Source: Corynebacterium sp. ES2730-CONJ (GTDB taxonomy: Bacteria; Actinomycetota; Actinomycetes; Mycobacteriales; Mycobacteriaceae). Taken from it: a DNA stretch of 64,000 nucleotides. The translations under genes were made by a program, and so were the position numbers. The DNA lies in the NCBI RefSeq assembly GCF_024834055.1, contig NZ_JANUXZ010000002.1, positions 124,001 through 188,000 on the forward strand, given 5' to 3'. Under the pieces are notes generated by a model that was given only the letters and a program-made list of their open reading frames with translations, was not told the DNA's origin and ran no database searches. Shown piece by piece: positions 49,453-58,093 of the stretch (position 1 is the stretch's first letter; every line of letters begins with the position of its first letter).

Positions 49453-49944
49453 CTAACCAACCATATGCCACCGTATATAGCGAGCTTGGGAGGTGGGATC
49501 TTCTACCACGGCGGTCTCGCGATCAAATGAAATAAAGAGATAGCTATCAGCCAATTGCTCAATAAGACCGCCGCCCCATTCGGCCACCACCACTGCCTGA
49601 TCCAATTCAGTATCTAGATCAAGGGAATCTAGGGCTCCTTGAGCATCCACAGCATGAGGATCCTCACCGAGTAATCGGTAAGCATCAACGTGGATCAAAG
49701 TAGGCCCGCCAATTAGCGATCGATGTTCTCTCGCGATGACGAAGGTGGGGCTCGTAATACGGCCCTTTACCTGCATACCACGAGCAAGACCTTGGGTAAA
49801 CGTCGTCTTGCCGGCACCCAATGGGCCGTCGAGAATAATGACGTCGCCCGCCTCTGCCGCAGCACCGAGTTGCGCAGCGAACTCCTGGGTATCAGCTGCG
49901 GTTTCCAGGCGGATATTCCCTGATTGGGGAAAAGTCTTGAGCAT
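49453..49944 (-). CDS. tsaE: tRNA t6A biosynthesis ATPase TsaE
   Basis: The 163-residue P-loop protein has Walker A GPLGAGKTTFTQGLARGM near 42-58, the SPTFVI segment and the Walker B-like LIHVDAYRL. It drives turnover of the TsaBD complex. It is 42 bp downstream of alr on the same strand, the common actinobacterial order. Confidence 0.95.
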   Translation of the reverse strand: MLKTFPQSGNIRLETAADTQEFAAQLGAAAEAGDVIILDGPLGAGKTTFTQGLARGMQVKGRITSPTFVIAREHRSLIGGPTLIHVDAYRLLGEDPHAVDAQGALDSLDLDTELDQAVVVAEWGGGLIEQLADSYLFISFDRETAVVEDPTSQARYIRWHMVG

Positions 49945-49986
49945 TCTTTTAATCTCCTTCGATAGTCACCTTCAACCGGTTATTAC

Positions 49987-51105
49987 TTAGGAACTCGCTT
50001 CCCGATAAAGGCGGCTCGTTCGACCCGTTGGACTGCAGATCACTTCGTAATTTATCGTTCCCCACTGCTCAGCCACGTGGTCAACATCGAGAGTATCGGA
50101 ACCAAACAAAACTGCTGTATCCCCTACAGCTACCCCGTGTTCATTACCGCCAAGATCAATGATGAACTGATCCATGCAAATGCGTCCAATATTCGGGTAA
50201 AGGCGGCCATTGATATCTACCTCTAGGCTGCCTTGTAGCCGGCGCGGCAAGCCATCAGCGTACCCAATGGGAATAACTGCGATATAACCATCGGCAGGGG
50301 CATGCCACGTATGGGAATAACTCACTCCCTCTCCACGGCTCACCGGTTTAACCACGGATACTTTGGCCTCCCAGCGCATAGCTGGGCACAGCCGCCATTC
50401 CGGCATGGGAAAGGGTTTGGCACCATAGAGTGCAAGTCCTGGGCGGGCCATATCGAAAAGGCAATCGCTTCGGCTCAGTAGAGCAGCAGAATTCGCGATG
50501 TGGTTGGTGCCCAGGGTGAGACCATGAGAGCGCCCCAGCGCGATCGCTTTCCGAAAAGCTGTGACCTGCTCATCATTTAAAGGGTCGTCGGGGGTGTCGG
50601 CGGCAGCCAGGTGACTCATCATCCCGGTGACATCAACACCCTCGGTTTGATGTAATAGCCGCGCCACCTCGGGTATGTGATCAATAGATAGGCCAGAACG
50701 ATGCATACCGGTATCAACTTTTATGGTTACCCGCACCGTCGACTGGGTATTTCTTACCCCGCGACGAGCCAAGGCTGCGATCGCTTCGGCCGTTTCGATG
50801 GAAAAGACAGCAAGATCGATATCATTTTCAATGGCTTCGACAACAGGCCCCTCCGGGGACCATATCCAACTTAAAATGGGCTGGGTGATGCCGGCTCTGC
50901 GTAGCTCAAGGGCTTCTTGGATAGTAGCTACCCCGAATTGGTCGGCACCGTTGGCGCTCATGGTGCGAGCAACTTCGATGCCGCCATGATTATAGCCATT
51001 GGCCTTGACCACGCACATCAGTTGCCCAGGAGCGACGAGGTCCTTGAGAGTGTGAGTATTATGGGCGATAGCAGCTAGATCAACAACCACCGAATTAAGA
51101 TCCAT
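49987..51105 (-). CDS. alr: Alanine racemase
   Basis: The PLP enzyme converts L- to D-alanine for peptidoglycan. The ATG at 51105 (MDLNSVVVDLAAIAHNT) fits the family N-terminus better than an upstream start 11 codons earlier; the product is about 372 residues. PLP Lys lies in CVVKANGYNHGG, and the C-terminal domain has VSYSHTW with the catalytic Tyr, IGYADGLPRRLQG and GRICMDQFIIDL. The active-site stretch reads KANGYNHG rather than the commoner KANAYGHG. Confidence 0.95.
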   Translation of the reverse strand: MDLNSVVVDLAAIAHNTHTLKDLVAPGQLMCVVKANGYNHGGIEVARTMSANGADQFGVATIQEALELRRAGITQPILSWIWSPEGPVVEAIENDIDLAVFSIETAEAIAALARRGVRNTQSTVRVTIKVDTGMHRSGLSIDHIPEVARLLHQTEGVDVTGMMSHLAAADTPDDPLNDEQVTAFRKAIALGRSHGLTLGTNHIANSAALLSRSDCLFDMARPGLALYGAKPFPMPEWRLCPAMRWEAKVSVVKPVSRGEGVSYSHTWHAPADGYIAVIPIGYADGLPRRLQGSLEVDINGRLYPNIGRICMDQFIIDLGGNEHGVAVGDTAVLFGSDTLDVDHVAEQWGTINYEVICSPTGRTSRLYREASS

Positions 51106-51228
51106 GGGATTTATTGTGCCACTTTCCCTATCCCCCAAGCACCTTCTCCACGGCTAGGGCGCCAGAATATTAATGGCAGCAGCACCTCGGTACCCAGAAG
51201 ATTCCCCTCTTCTACCCTTGCTTAATTC

Positions 51229-52143
51229 GTGATCGAGGGCATATATCACCACGCTATGCCAACACAGCGAGCATTTTCGACTACCCTTGACTTCGTGAGC
51301 GTAAATTTAACTAAAAAGATTAAAAAATACTCCCGCAGAGGCCCGAACCACGTACTCGTGGGAGATCTCTCTTATGCAGGTTTACCTGGCAAGGTCTATA
51401 GCCCAGCCGAGGGTGAAGCTCTACCTGGCATCGCTTTTGGCCATGACTGGCTGAAAAACTCTCGCCACTACCATGCTACCCTCAGGCACCTTGCTAGCTG
51501 GGGAATCGTGGTGGTTGCGCCCGATACTGAGACAGGTATCAATCCTGATCACCAAGGTTTCGCGGCCGACTTGGAAACCGCTCTCCAGGTATTAGTGGGC
51601 GTTCGTCTCGGGGCCGGAAATATTACCGTTGCTCCTGGGCGCTTGGGTCTTTTCGGTCATGGCATGGGAGCCGGTGCGGCGGTATTAGCAGCCACTGGTC
51701 ATGAGGATTTGAAGAGTGTGGTGGCAGCGTACCCCGCTCAAGTATCCCCTGCTGCTGAATTGGCGGCGCCACATGTGCCAGCCTCTGGTTTGGTTATCGG
51801 TAGTGGCGATTACCCGGGTCTGGATTACGGAAATGCCCCGGCTGTGGCACAAGCGTGGAAGGACTCCTGTCTCTACCGCGAGTGGGAGGATGCTTCACAC
51901 ACCACTTTGCATGAAAATGCTCACTTCCGTCTCTTCTCTAGTTTGGGGAAAGAGGCTAAGAGGCGTGAGAATATCGTCGGTTTTATCACGGGCTATCTGT
52001 TGGCCACCCTCAATGAGGATCGTAAGCTCTCAGGTTTTACAGAGCAGGATGCCGAGGCTACAGGTATGAGAACCTTTGATGCTGCGGAATTAAAAGAACG
52101 TGCCGATTTAACTGAACCTCGCGGCCTTGAGATGCCATTTTAA
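51229..52143 (+). CDS. Alpha/beta-hydrolase fold protein lacking the nucleophile serine
   Basis: The 304-residue protein resembles the PET-hydrolase/dienelactone-hydrolase group (GIAFGHDWLKNSRHYHATLRHLASWGIVVVAPDTE). The nucleophile elbow reads LFGHGMGAGAAVL, with Gly (GGC) where Ser (AGC) stands in active G-H-S-M-G hydrolases. The expected His region (DASHTTLHENAHF) is present. The product may therefore be a non-hydrolytic or structural protein. Position matches Rv3438 between alr and glmM. Start codon uncertain: GTG at 51229, or ATG nine codons later. Confidence 0.82.
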   Translation: MIEGIYHHAMPTQRAFSTTLDFVSVNLTKKIKKYSRRGPNHVLVGDLSYAGLPGKVYSPAEGEALPGIAFGHDWLKNSRHYHATLRHLASWGIVVVAPDTETGINPDHQGFAADLETALQVLVGVRLGAGNITVAPGRLGLFGHGMGAGAAVLAATGHEDLKSVVAAYPAQVSPAAELAAPHVPASGLVIGSGDYPGLDYGNAPAVAQAWKDSCLYREWEDASHTTLHENAHFRLFSSLGKEAKRRENIVGFITGYLLATLNEDRKLSGFTEQDAEATGMRTFDAAELKERADLTEPRGLEMPF

Positions 52144-52367
52144 AATCGCACCGGCCTGAGGATACTGCGCGCTTTCCCCCTTTGGTGGGAGGGCGCGCTT
52201 TTTGTTTCATGCTCGGTGTGCGCTGGTAATTCTTGCTGGTGCTGCGCCCGAATTCGGGCGACCTCTGCTGCAGCTTGAACCATACGTTTTTCAAATTCGC
52301 TCATTGCTCGAGAGTTCTCTTCTTGGAATTCTGCAATAAAACGGTCATAACCCATACGAGCTACCAA
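52140..52367 (-). CDS. Small helical hypothetical protein
   Basis: The 75-residue product (from a TTG; an ATG four codons later gives MGYDRFIAEFQEENSRAMSE) is one long amphipathic helix followed by a basic tail. Its start overlaps the end of the 363-residue gene by 7 bp, so it is the third member of that operon. Its last codons overlap the convergent hydrolase terminator at 52167-52207 and its stop overlaps the hydrolase stop. Family unknown. Confidence 0.55.
   Translation of the reverse strand: MVARMGYDRFIAEFQEENSRAMSEFEKRMVQAAAEVARIRAQHQQELPAHTEHETKSAPSHQRGKARSILRPVRF
52167..52207 (+). terminator. Rho-independent terminator of the hydrolase gene
   Basis: GCGCGCTTTCCC and GGGAGGGCGCGC pair over 12 bp (two G-T wobbles) around an 8-base loop and are followed by TTTTTGTTT on the plus strand. 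It lies within the 3' coding part of the convergent 75-residue ORF. Confidence 0.85.
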
Positions 52368-53452
52368 GATCCAGAGCTATGGAGCCCACGGCCTAGCCCC
52401 GAGACTTCGCTGTCTGGTTGAAAAACCGTCTCTGCGTTGCCGGGCTGAATAGTAATTGGGGTCTCCGGGTCGACTGTAGCTCGAGGTGAGGCCTCGATAG
52501 GTGAACTCGGTTCAGCCATTGGTGGGGTCTGGTGCTGCGAACTAAGCTCCAGCGTTTCTTCTAAAGGACTAGCAGCCACTGGAGTGGCTGCTACTACCTG
52601 GTCTGTAGTTGACAGCGAGTGCTCTATCATATCTGCCAATACCTCAATAATAGTGTGGCTCGCTTGGCAGAAGGCTTGAGCCGCCACCATAGAGCGGTGG
52701 AGATTGGCACCGATTGTATTCATGAGGGACACCACCGGTGAGTCCAGATTTGCTGCTGAGAGTAAAAGTCCCCCGCTGGAATCGGTGACCACCGGAGGGT
52801 CGGGCTGGGAAGAAGATATTTCCATGGCGCCTGGCACATCACCTCCGGGGTGCATAGCCGTATCCACGCTCTCTAAGAGGTGGCCTAGGATTTCTCCCAC
52901 TTTTTTATCATGCAGAGTGCAGATGCGAATAATCGCGTGCGCACTAGCCTCAATAGCTTCGCGGCCTTGAGTGACTAGGCTTGCGTAGTCGATCGCTTCG
53001 CGAGCTAGATCAGTTCGACTGAGGGTATCTGCTAGGGAGCTGCTGAAAGTTTCAAAATCCTCCACCACACTGGCGATCCCATTGATTGCATGCTGGTGGA
53101 TGATATCTGCTGCGCGCAAAGCCGCCAGAGAGTGCTCGTTGATATGCTGCGCGGCGGTGTCTGCTGCGGATATGCCTCGATAAGCTGCTGTGAGTTGATG
53201 GGCGTGTGTAGTCAAGCCACTCGCGCACAGTTCGGTGTTGAGGTGATGATCTATCTGGTCTATCCCAGAATTGAGAGGTTGGGCGATGCGTATTGCCGCA
53301 GCTACAACGCTTGCGGGTTGCCAACTCTCCGCCGAATCGAGGCTGAGACCTAGACGCGACTGCACATCGGGAGCAATATTGATTTTGCCATCGCTTGCCG
53401 CAATCAATTGGTGGACTGAGACCATAAAGCGCACATAAAAGCTACTCATCAT
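52361..53452 (-). CDS. Helical hypothetical protein, Rv3439c-like position
   Basis: The 363-residue protein is Ala/Ser/His-rich and nearly all helical to about residue 215 (repeated segments such as GIASVVEDFETFSSSLADTLS). A Pro/Ser/Thr-rich low-complexity tail follows (SSQPDPPVV, then VVAATPVAASPLEETLE and similar). It has no signal peptide or membrane helix. It overlaps the 101-residue gene by 11 bp. Length, Ala/Pro richness and order after glmM correspond to M. tuberculosis Rv3439c. A helical N-terminus plus extended C-terminus next to an ESX-4 locus is compatible with an ESX substrate, but this is inference. Confidence 0.6.
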   Translation of the reverse strand: MMSSFYVRFMVSVHQLIAASDGKINIAPDVQSRLGLSLDSAESWQPASVVAAAIRIAQPLNSGIDQIDHHLNTELCASGLTTHAHQLTAAYRGISAADTAAQHINEHSLAALRAADIIHQHAINGIASVVEDFETFSSSLADTLSRTDLAREAIDYASLVTQGREAIEASAHAIIRICTLHDKKVGEILGHLLESVDTAMHPGGDVPGAMEISSSQPDPPVVTDSSGGLLLSAANLDSPVVSLMNTIGANLHRSMVAAQAFCQASHTIIEVLADMIEHSLSTTDQVVAATPVAASPLEETLELSSQHQTPPMAEPSSPIEASPRATVDPETPITIQPGNAETVFQPDSEVSGLGRGLHSSGSW

Positions 53453-53747
53453 GAGCTCGCAGTTCTCGGGCTATGGTCTCATCAACATCAACGATGGTAC
53501 AAGTGTGATCATAAAGGGCGTCTAATTGCTCGGCAACCGTGCGACGTGCCGCTATCCGACGCCGCCAGACTTCTTGGTAGTGAGATCGAAGCTTTTCTAT
53601 TTCGGGGATAAAGTACTCGCCCAAGGCGTGCGGAAGCACATCGTCGACGGGGGCTTCCGGCAGTAAGTCAAGAGCAGAGTGAGCCGAGGTCGCGCGCTGG
53701 TGAATGAGGTCTCTGAGCTCGATGCTGAGTTGTAGATCCCTAGGCAT
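53442..53747 (-). CDS. Small helical hypothetical protein, Rv3440c-like position
   Basis: This 101-residue acidic helical protein (RDLIHQRATSAHSALDLL, then YFIPEIEKLRSHYQEVWRRR and TVAEQLDALYDHTC) has WXG100-like size and a helix-turn-helix character but no W-x-G. It contains YFIPE, which formally fits the Y-x3-[DE] pattern of ESX secretion signals, but mid-protein rather than at the C-terminus. It heads the three-gene overlapping operon after glmM and corresponds in place and size to Rv3440c. Function unknown. Confidence 0.6.
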   Translation of the reverse strand: MPRDLQLSIELRDLIHQRATSAHSALDLLPEAPVDDVLPHALGEYFIPEIEKLRSHYQEVWRRRIAARRTVAEQLDALYDHTCTIVDVDETIARELRAHDE

Positions 53748-53970
53748 ATACTCACTATCCCGCTTTCCTTAGAGGAGCTGGGCTCGCGTATACGCTGATG
53801 AATATACTGAGCGCCCAGCCGAAAAGAAATATTTGTTGGCTGGAAGATCAGACTGTTCTCATATACGAGCGGTTCCCTGTGTGAGAGATTTTTTATTCGC
53901 TTCCCCACGCGTCCATCCAAGTGCACGCGAGCCCGAGTTTGGTATGCGGCTCTATCATATCCAAGCGGTT

Positions 53971-55317
53971 TTAGGAGACCTGGGCGACCACTGTCGCAAG
54001 TTGGCCGGCTATGCGTCCGGCGCTTTCCTTCGTGGCAGCTTCGACCATCACCCGGAAAAGCTCCTCCGTACCGGAGGCTCGGAGGAGAACTCGACCAGTG
54101 CGCCCGAGCTCGGCTTCCGCTTCAGCGATAGCCGCAATGACCTTGGGATGGTCGGCGATGACAGCCTTATTAGCCACGGGCACATTGATGAGGACTTGTG
54201 GCAGGGTTGTCATAACTTGGGCGAGCTCAGCGAGGCTTTTCGATTGCTCCGCCATGCGGCTCATCAAAGCCAAACCGGTTAGTGTGCCATCCCCCGTTGT
54301 GCCGTAATCGGGCATGACAATATGGCCGGATTGTTCGCCACCGAGAGAAAAATTACCCTCATTGAGATCTTCGAGAACATAACGATCGCCTACTTGGGTG
54401 GTACGTACGGTGATACCAGCATCCTCCATGGCTATCTTCAATCCGAGGTTACTCATGACTGTTGCTACGAGAGTAGATTTCCGTAGTTCGCCGTCTTCTT
54501 TCATAGCCAGCGCTAGGATAGCCATGATCTTATCCCCGTCCACCAGGGCGCCCGTGGCATCGACGGCAAGGCATCGATCGGCGTCGCCGTCGTGGGCTAG
54601 GCCTAAATCGGCACCGTGTTCGAGCACTGCAGCCTGTACTTTGTCGATATGGGTTGAGCCGCAATTATCGTTAATATTATAGGAATTCGGCTGGTCATAG
54701 ATGGCGATGACCTCGGCTCCGGCAGCCTGGTAGGCGTGCGGGGTGACCGTTGAGGCGGCTCCATTGGCGCAGTCGACGACCACCTTGAGACCATCGAGGC
54801 GCCGTGGCATAGCTTCAGCTAGATGCGCTAAATAGTGCTCTTTTGCATCGACAGCTTCTTCGATCACGCGTCCAATACCATGACCAGTCGGGCCAGATTC
54901 TGGCAGGGACTCCATAGTGCGCTCGATAAGATCTTCGACCTCGTCGGGGAGTTTATGCCCTCCTTTGGAGAAGAATTTAATGCCATTATCCGGCATAGGG
55001 TTATGGGACGCCGAAATCATCACACCCATATCAGCTCCATAGAATCCGGTGAGGTACGCCACCGCAGGTGTTGGTAAGACACCGACCCGGAGAACGTCTA
55101 CTCCTCGGCTAGACATGCCGGCAGCAAGAGCAGCAGCCAACATCTCGCCCGAAACCCGGGGGTCGCGCCCGATCACCGCGGTGGGACGACGTTTTGAGGT
55201 GCGGTGCTCAGACGTAAGTACTTCTGCTGCTGCTTGGCCTAAACGCAAGGCCATCTGGGCGGTCAGTGATTCGTTGGCGAGCCCGCGGACACCGTCCGTG
55301 CCGAAGAGTCGAGTCAT
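53971..55317 (-). CDS. glmM: Phosphoglucosamine mutase GlmM
   Basis: The 448-residue enzyme converts glucosamine-6-phosphate to glucosamine-1-phosphate for UDP-GlcNAc and peptidoglycan. It has the N-terminal [16 protein letters not shown], the catalytic phospho-serine loop [17 protein letters not shown] near 100, the metal site [11 protein letters not shown] and [18 protein letters not shown]. Typical length. Transcribed away from rpsI and 223 bp before the helical operon. Confidence 0.97.
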   Translation of the reverse strand: MTRLFGTDGVRGLANESLTAQMALRLGQAAAEVLTSEHRTSKRRPTAVIGRDPRVSGEMLAAALAAGMSSRGVDVLRVGVLPTPAVAYLTGFYGADMGVMISASHNPMPDNGIKFFSKGGHKLPDEVEDLIERTMESLPESGPTGHGIGRVIEEAVDAKEHYLAHLAEAMPRRLDGLKVVVDCANGAASTVTPHAYQAAGAEVIAIYDQPNSYNINDNCGSTHIDKVQAAVLEHGADLGLAHDGDADRCLAVDATGALVDGDKIMAILALAMKEDGELRKSTLVATVMSNLGLKIAMEDAGITVRTTQVGDRYVLEDLNEGNFSLGGEQSGHIVMPDYGTTGDGTLTGLALMSRMAEQSKSLAELAQVMTTLPQVLINVPVANKAVIADHPKVIAAIAEAEAELGRTGRVLLRASGTEELFRVMVEAATKESAGRIAGQLATVVAQVS

Positions 55318-55464
55318 AGGTGAAATAACCCCTTTCCAGGTTTGTGCAATCCCTCTCAGGATAGTCGTGAATATAGAAAGTTCGTAGTTAAAAACCGCGA
55401 TGATTCGATTCTTTAGTCTCTAAACCCAAAAAATATGGCCACGTTGGCGAAGTTTCCGATAGAG

Positions 55465-55507
55465 CACAAGCCGCTCTTCTTTGGAGACCAAAGAAGAGCG
55501 GCTTGTG
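55465..55507 (-). terminator. Perfect 20-bp hairpin downstream of rpsI
   Basis: CACAAGCCGCTCTTCTTTGG and its exact complement enclose the loop AGA. It lies 28 bp after the rpsI stop. There is no T-run on either side, so it is a U-less (I-shaped) intrinsic terminator candidate or a strong processing/stability hairpin. Confidence 0.8.
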
Positions 55508-55534
55508 TATATCTGTACTGAAATCGAGCAGATA

Positions 55535-56059
55535 TTAACGCTTGGAGTACTGAGGGGCACGACGGGCCTTGTGCAGACCAGCCTTCTTGCGCTCAACAGC
55601 ACGAGCGTCACGGGTGAGGAAGCCAGCCTTCTTCAGGGCTGCACGATCCTCAGGGTTGTAGATATTGAGCGCACGGGCGATGGCGAGGCGGAATGCGCCT
55701 GCCTGACCGGTGGGGCCACCGCCAACAAGGTTGGCGTGAATATCAAACTGACCATCGCGATCGAGCAAGGCCAGTGGAGCCTTGATCAGCTGCTGGTGCA
55801 GCTTATTGGGGAAATACTCCTCCAGGGTGCGTCCGTTGCAGATGAACTGGCCGGATCCCACTTGCATACGAACCCGGACGATGGCGCGCTTACGGCGACC
55901 AACGGTCTGAATAGGGCCTTCGTGCAAGACGGGAGCAGCAACTTCAGCCTCAGCTTCGGGAGCAACGGCTTCTCCGATGGTGGTGGTGAATTCCTCAGTC
56001 GCTGCTTGAGCTGCGGCGAGGTCGGCTGCTGTGGTGTCGTTTAGATTCTGATCGGTCAC
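55535..56059 (-). CDS. rpsI: 30S ribosomal protein S9
   Basis: The 174-residue protein has an actinobacterial acidic N-terminal extension (to about residue 45), the S9 core [26 protein letters not shown] and ends [14 protein letters not shown], whose C-terminal Lys-Arg tail reaches the P-site tRNA. It overlaps rplM by 4 bp. Confidence 0.98.
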   Translation of the reverse strand: MTDQNLNDTTAADLAAAQAATEEFTTTIGEAVAPEAEAEVAAPVLHEGPIQTVGRRKRAIVRVRMQVGSGQFICNGRTLEEYFPNKLHQQLIKAPLALLDRDGQFDIHANLVGGGPTGQAGAFRLAIARALNIYNPEDRAALKKAGFLTRDARAVERKKAGLHKARRAPQYSKR

Positions 56060-56499
56060 TGTGCCACCTGCTTAATCTCGAAGGTCTCTGGCTTCTGAGC
56101 AGCGTACGTGTGCTCAGGGCCAGCGAAGACGTGAAGCTTCTTTACGGAAGCGCGGGAAAGACGGTTATGTGGCATCATGCCCTGAATGGATTCCTCGACT
56201 ACGCGCTCCGGGTGCAATTCCAACGAGCGACCCAGGGTCATGGTCTTCAGACCACCTGGGTAACCGGAGTGGCGATAACGGAACTCGCGGTCACGCTTAT
56301 TAGAAGAAATATGTACCTTGTCAGCGTTGATGATGATCACATGGTCACCACAGTCAACGTTGGGTGCGAACTGAGGCTTGCCTTTGCCGCGGAGTAGGTC
56401 GGCTGCGGTAACAGCCAAGCGACCCAGAACCACGTCAGTGGCGTCGATAACATACCACTTGCGGGTTATGTCACCGCCCTTTGGGTGATAAGTAGACAC
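56056..56499 (-). CDS. rplM: 50S ribosomal protein L13
   Basis: The 147-residue protein has the L13 blocks [48 protein letters not shown] and [40 protein letters not shown]. It is the first gene of the rplM-rpsI operon. Confidence 0.98.
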   Translation of the reverse strand: MSTYHPKGGDITRKWYVIDATDVVLGRLAVTAADLLRGKGKPQFAPNVDCGDHVIIINADKVHISSNKRDREFRYRHSGYPGGLKTMTLGRSLELHPERVVEESIQGMMPHNRLSRASVKKLHVFAGPEHTYAAQKPETFEIKQVAQ

Positions 56500-56759
56500 T
56501 TATTGACTCCTTTAAAGTCTGTCTAGAACTGCCAGCCAAAAATATGTGCAACTCCAGAGCTGGAAAACGGACACCTTCTACCGCATTAATTCTGTAGAAG
56601 TTTCAACCCTCATTTCAGCCCTCATCACTGGCGGCCGGTGGAGACCCAGTGATATAAGCTTTTTCTTCCGCTCCAAGATTTGACGCTACGTGGCGTTTGT
56701 CTTAGTGGCGCGAAGACACACAGAGGACCAATTCTAGCGGACGTTCCACACCTGGCCAA

Positions 56760-56811
56760 AATCCTGCACCAATACATAAGGCCATAGAGCCCTGTGCTTT
56801 GGTGCAGGATT
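56760..56811. terminator. 13-bp inverted repeat downstream of esxT
   Basis: AATCCTGCACCAA and TTGGTGCAGGATT are perfect complements with a 26-base loop. On the minus strand TTTT overlaps the end of the stem, so it may terminate the ESX transcript; a remnant of inverted terminal repeats cannot be excluded. Confidence 0.5.
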
Positions 56812-56830
56812 GAGATGGTCAGCAACAGGT

Positions 56831-56968
56831 TCAGAGCTTCACGCTCGACCCTTGGGCGGAATTCTCCTCGATTGGGCCTACCACAGCTATCGTCATCGGT
56901 TCCGCGCGCTTATTAAGAGGATCACTCTCAATCATCAGGGGTTTGTCGGGAGAGATCTTCGTTGGCAT
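56831..56968 (-). CDS. Possible small protein downstream of esxT
   Basis: A 45-residue frame runs MPTKISPDKPLMIESDPLNK onward to GSSVKL and lies 43 bp after esxT, just before the hairpin at 56760-56811. AGAGG is about 13 bases upstream of the ATG, a poor spacing. No hydrophobic segment. It may be a real last gene of the ESX operon or chance. Confidence 0.25.
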   Translation of the reverse strand: MPTKISPDKPLMIESDPLNKRAEPMTIAVVGPIEENSAQGSSVKL

Positions 56969-57011
56969 TACTTTTTAAGGGCCTCTACCCTGTAACTGAC
57001 ACATCGCGGTT

Positions 57012-57299
57012 TTAGGACCAGGAGCTTGCGGCTTGCTTATTAACTTCACCCATACGATCATTACCGGAACGTACGGTTTGTGCGATGGTAGCAAGCACGG
57101 TATTGAGTTCGGCAGCAGCTTTGTCCCATTGCAGCTGAGCGTGCTGGTAGGCCGCGGCCGAATCGCCTTCCCAGCTAGCAACCATGGGCTGTATCTGAGA
57201 TTTCAAGGCATCGAGTAAAGCATTGATGCGAGCTGAGGTGGCCTGAATATCGCCTGAGGCCGCCTCGATTTCGCCGAAGCCGTATTTAATCATATCCAT
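57012..57299 (-). CDS. esxT: WXG100-family ESX-4 protein EsxT-like
   Basis: The product is 95 residues from the ATG at 57299 (MDMIKYGFGEIEAASGDIQA), chosen because GAAGGAG lies eight bases upstream. It forms a helical hairpin with the turn motif near W-E-G (MVASWEGDSAAAYQHAQLQWDKAAAELN). WXG100 proteins are exported as heterodimers by ESX. Position between rplM and the second WXG gene corresponds to EsxT (Rv3444c). Confidence 0.88.
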   Translation of the reverse strand: MDMIKYGFGEIEAASGDIQATSARINALLDALKSQIQPMVASWEGDSAAAYQHAQLQWDKAAAELNTVLATIAQTVRSGNDRMGEVNKQAASSWS

Positions 57300-57344
57300 T
57301 ATTTTTTCTCCTTCAATGAGAATGAGCTGTGCGAAAAGTGGCAC

Positions 57345-58093
57345 GACCTAGAACAATCGCTCTAGAAAACCACTTGGTTAAGGACATAGAGCACGACTGT
57401 CATAAAAAGTATCCTTCGTGGGTGATCCCTATCTGCGAGGGCAGACGGATTCCACTGTCATATACAAGCGGCTAGTTCTGGTAGTTGATTGAGCTCGTGG
57501 GGTGCTCATATACCGGAATTGAAACCCTTAACTCCCAGCGCCTTCTCGGCAACTTTGTCCAAGGATGCTGATATGACATCGACTGGAGAGACAATATAAA
57601 AAAATCGCCCTCGAAACAGTGACCTATCGTGACATGAGATGGAGTTGAGTTCACTACTACCCTTAAGGATGTTATCGAAAGCCTGAGCTGGAAAAAGCAG
57701 AGGCCGGTGAGGTGATGGGAAGTAATGTTCTGCTGGTGGTTTCAGCTGCCATATGTCGAAGGAAAACAACATAAACCGCAGGCTCTTTTAAGGTATGAGC
57801 TTTATCAGTGGTTAGAGAGCTACAACAACCTCTAATCAGATACAGATACGTGTCTAGATCGAGGCGGGGATCATTGGGGTTTCTAACCAGTGAGCAGCCC
57901 GATAGGTTGAGAGGTCGCAAGAATATAATAGGCTCAACAATCGTGCTCTATTAAGTTTTGGTACAACGCAACACCACTAGGTTTTCGTGGTGTTTTATTT
58001 CTACTGTGAGGCACGCAGTGTGCCGCTACTATGGCTGAACGCGGGGCGAAATATTTAAGCTGCGCAAGCTATGTGGTGGGGAGGCTTAAGCAT
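57345..58093. other. Interposed, apparently non-coding segment between esxT and esxU
   Basis: Partner WXG100 genes normally lie next to each other, but here 794 bp separate esxU from the esxT start. The segment has only short minus-strand frames (for example 57506-57772 and 57672-57920) with no family resemblance that I can see. A plus-strand terminator sits near its right end. It looks like the remains of an insertion or a degraded gene. Confidence 0.5.
57970..58000 (+). terminator. Plus-strand terminator without an upstream gene
   Basis: AACACCAC and GTGGTGTT pair around a 9-base loop and are followed by TTATTT on the plus strand. No intact plus-strand gene lies upstream, so it probably belonged to an element now decayed, or to an unseen small RNA. 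Confidence 0.6.

Larger units (their letters stand above)
56500..57011. other. Intergenic region rplM - esxT with a small ORF and a hairpin
   Basis: The 512-bp region contains the rplM promoter, an inverted repeat and a small minus-strand reading frame, both listed separately. No other gene or RNA is recognisable. Confidence 0.4.

Noticed and set aside
57506..57920. Minus-strand frames of 82-88 codons between the WXG100 genes
   Set aside because: They overlap each other in different frames, lack ribosome sites and show no family features, so I did not call them genes.
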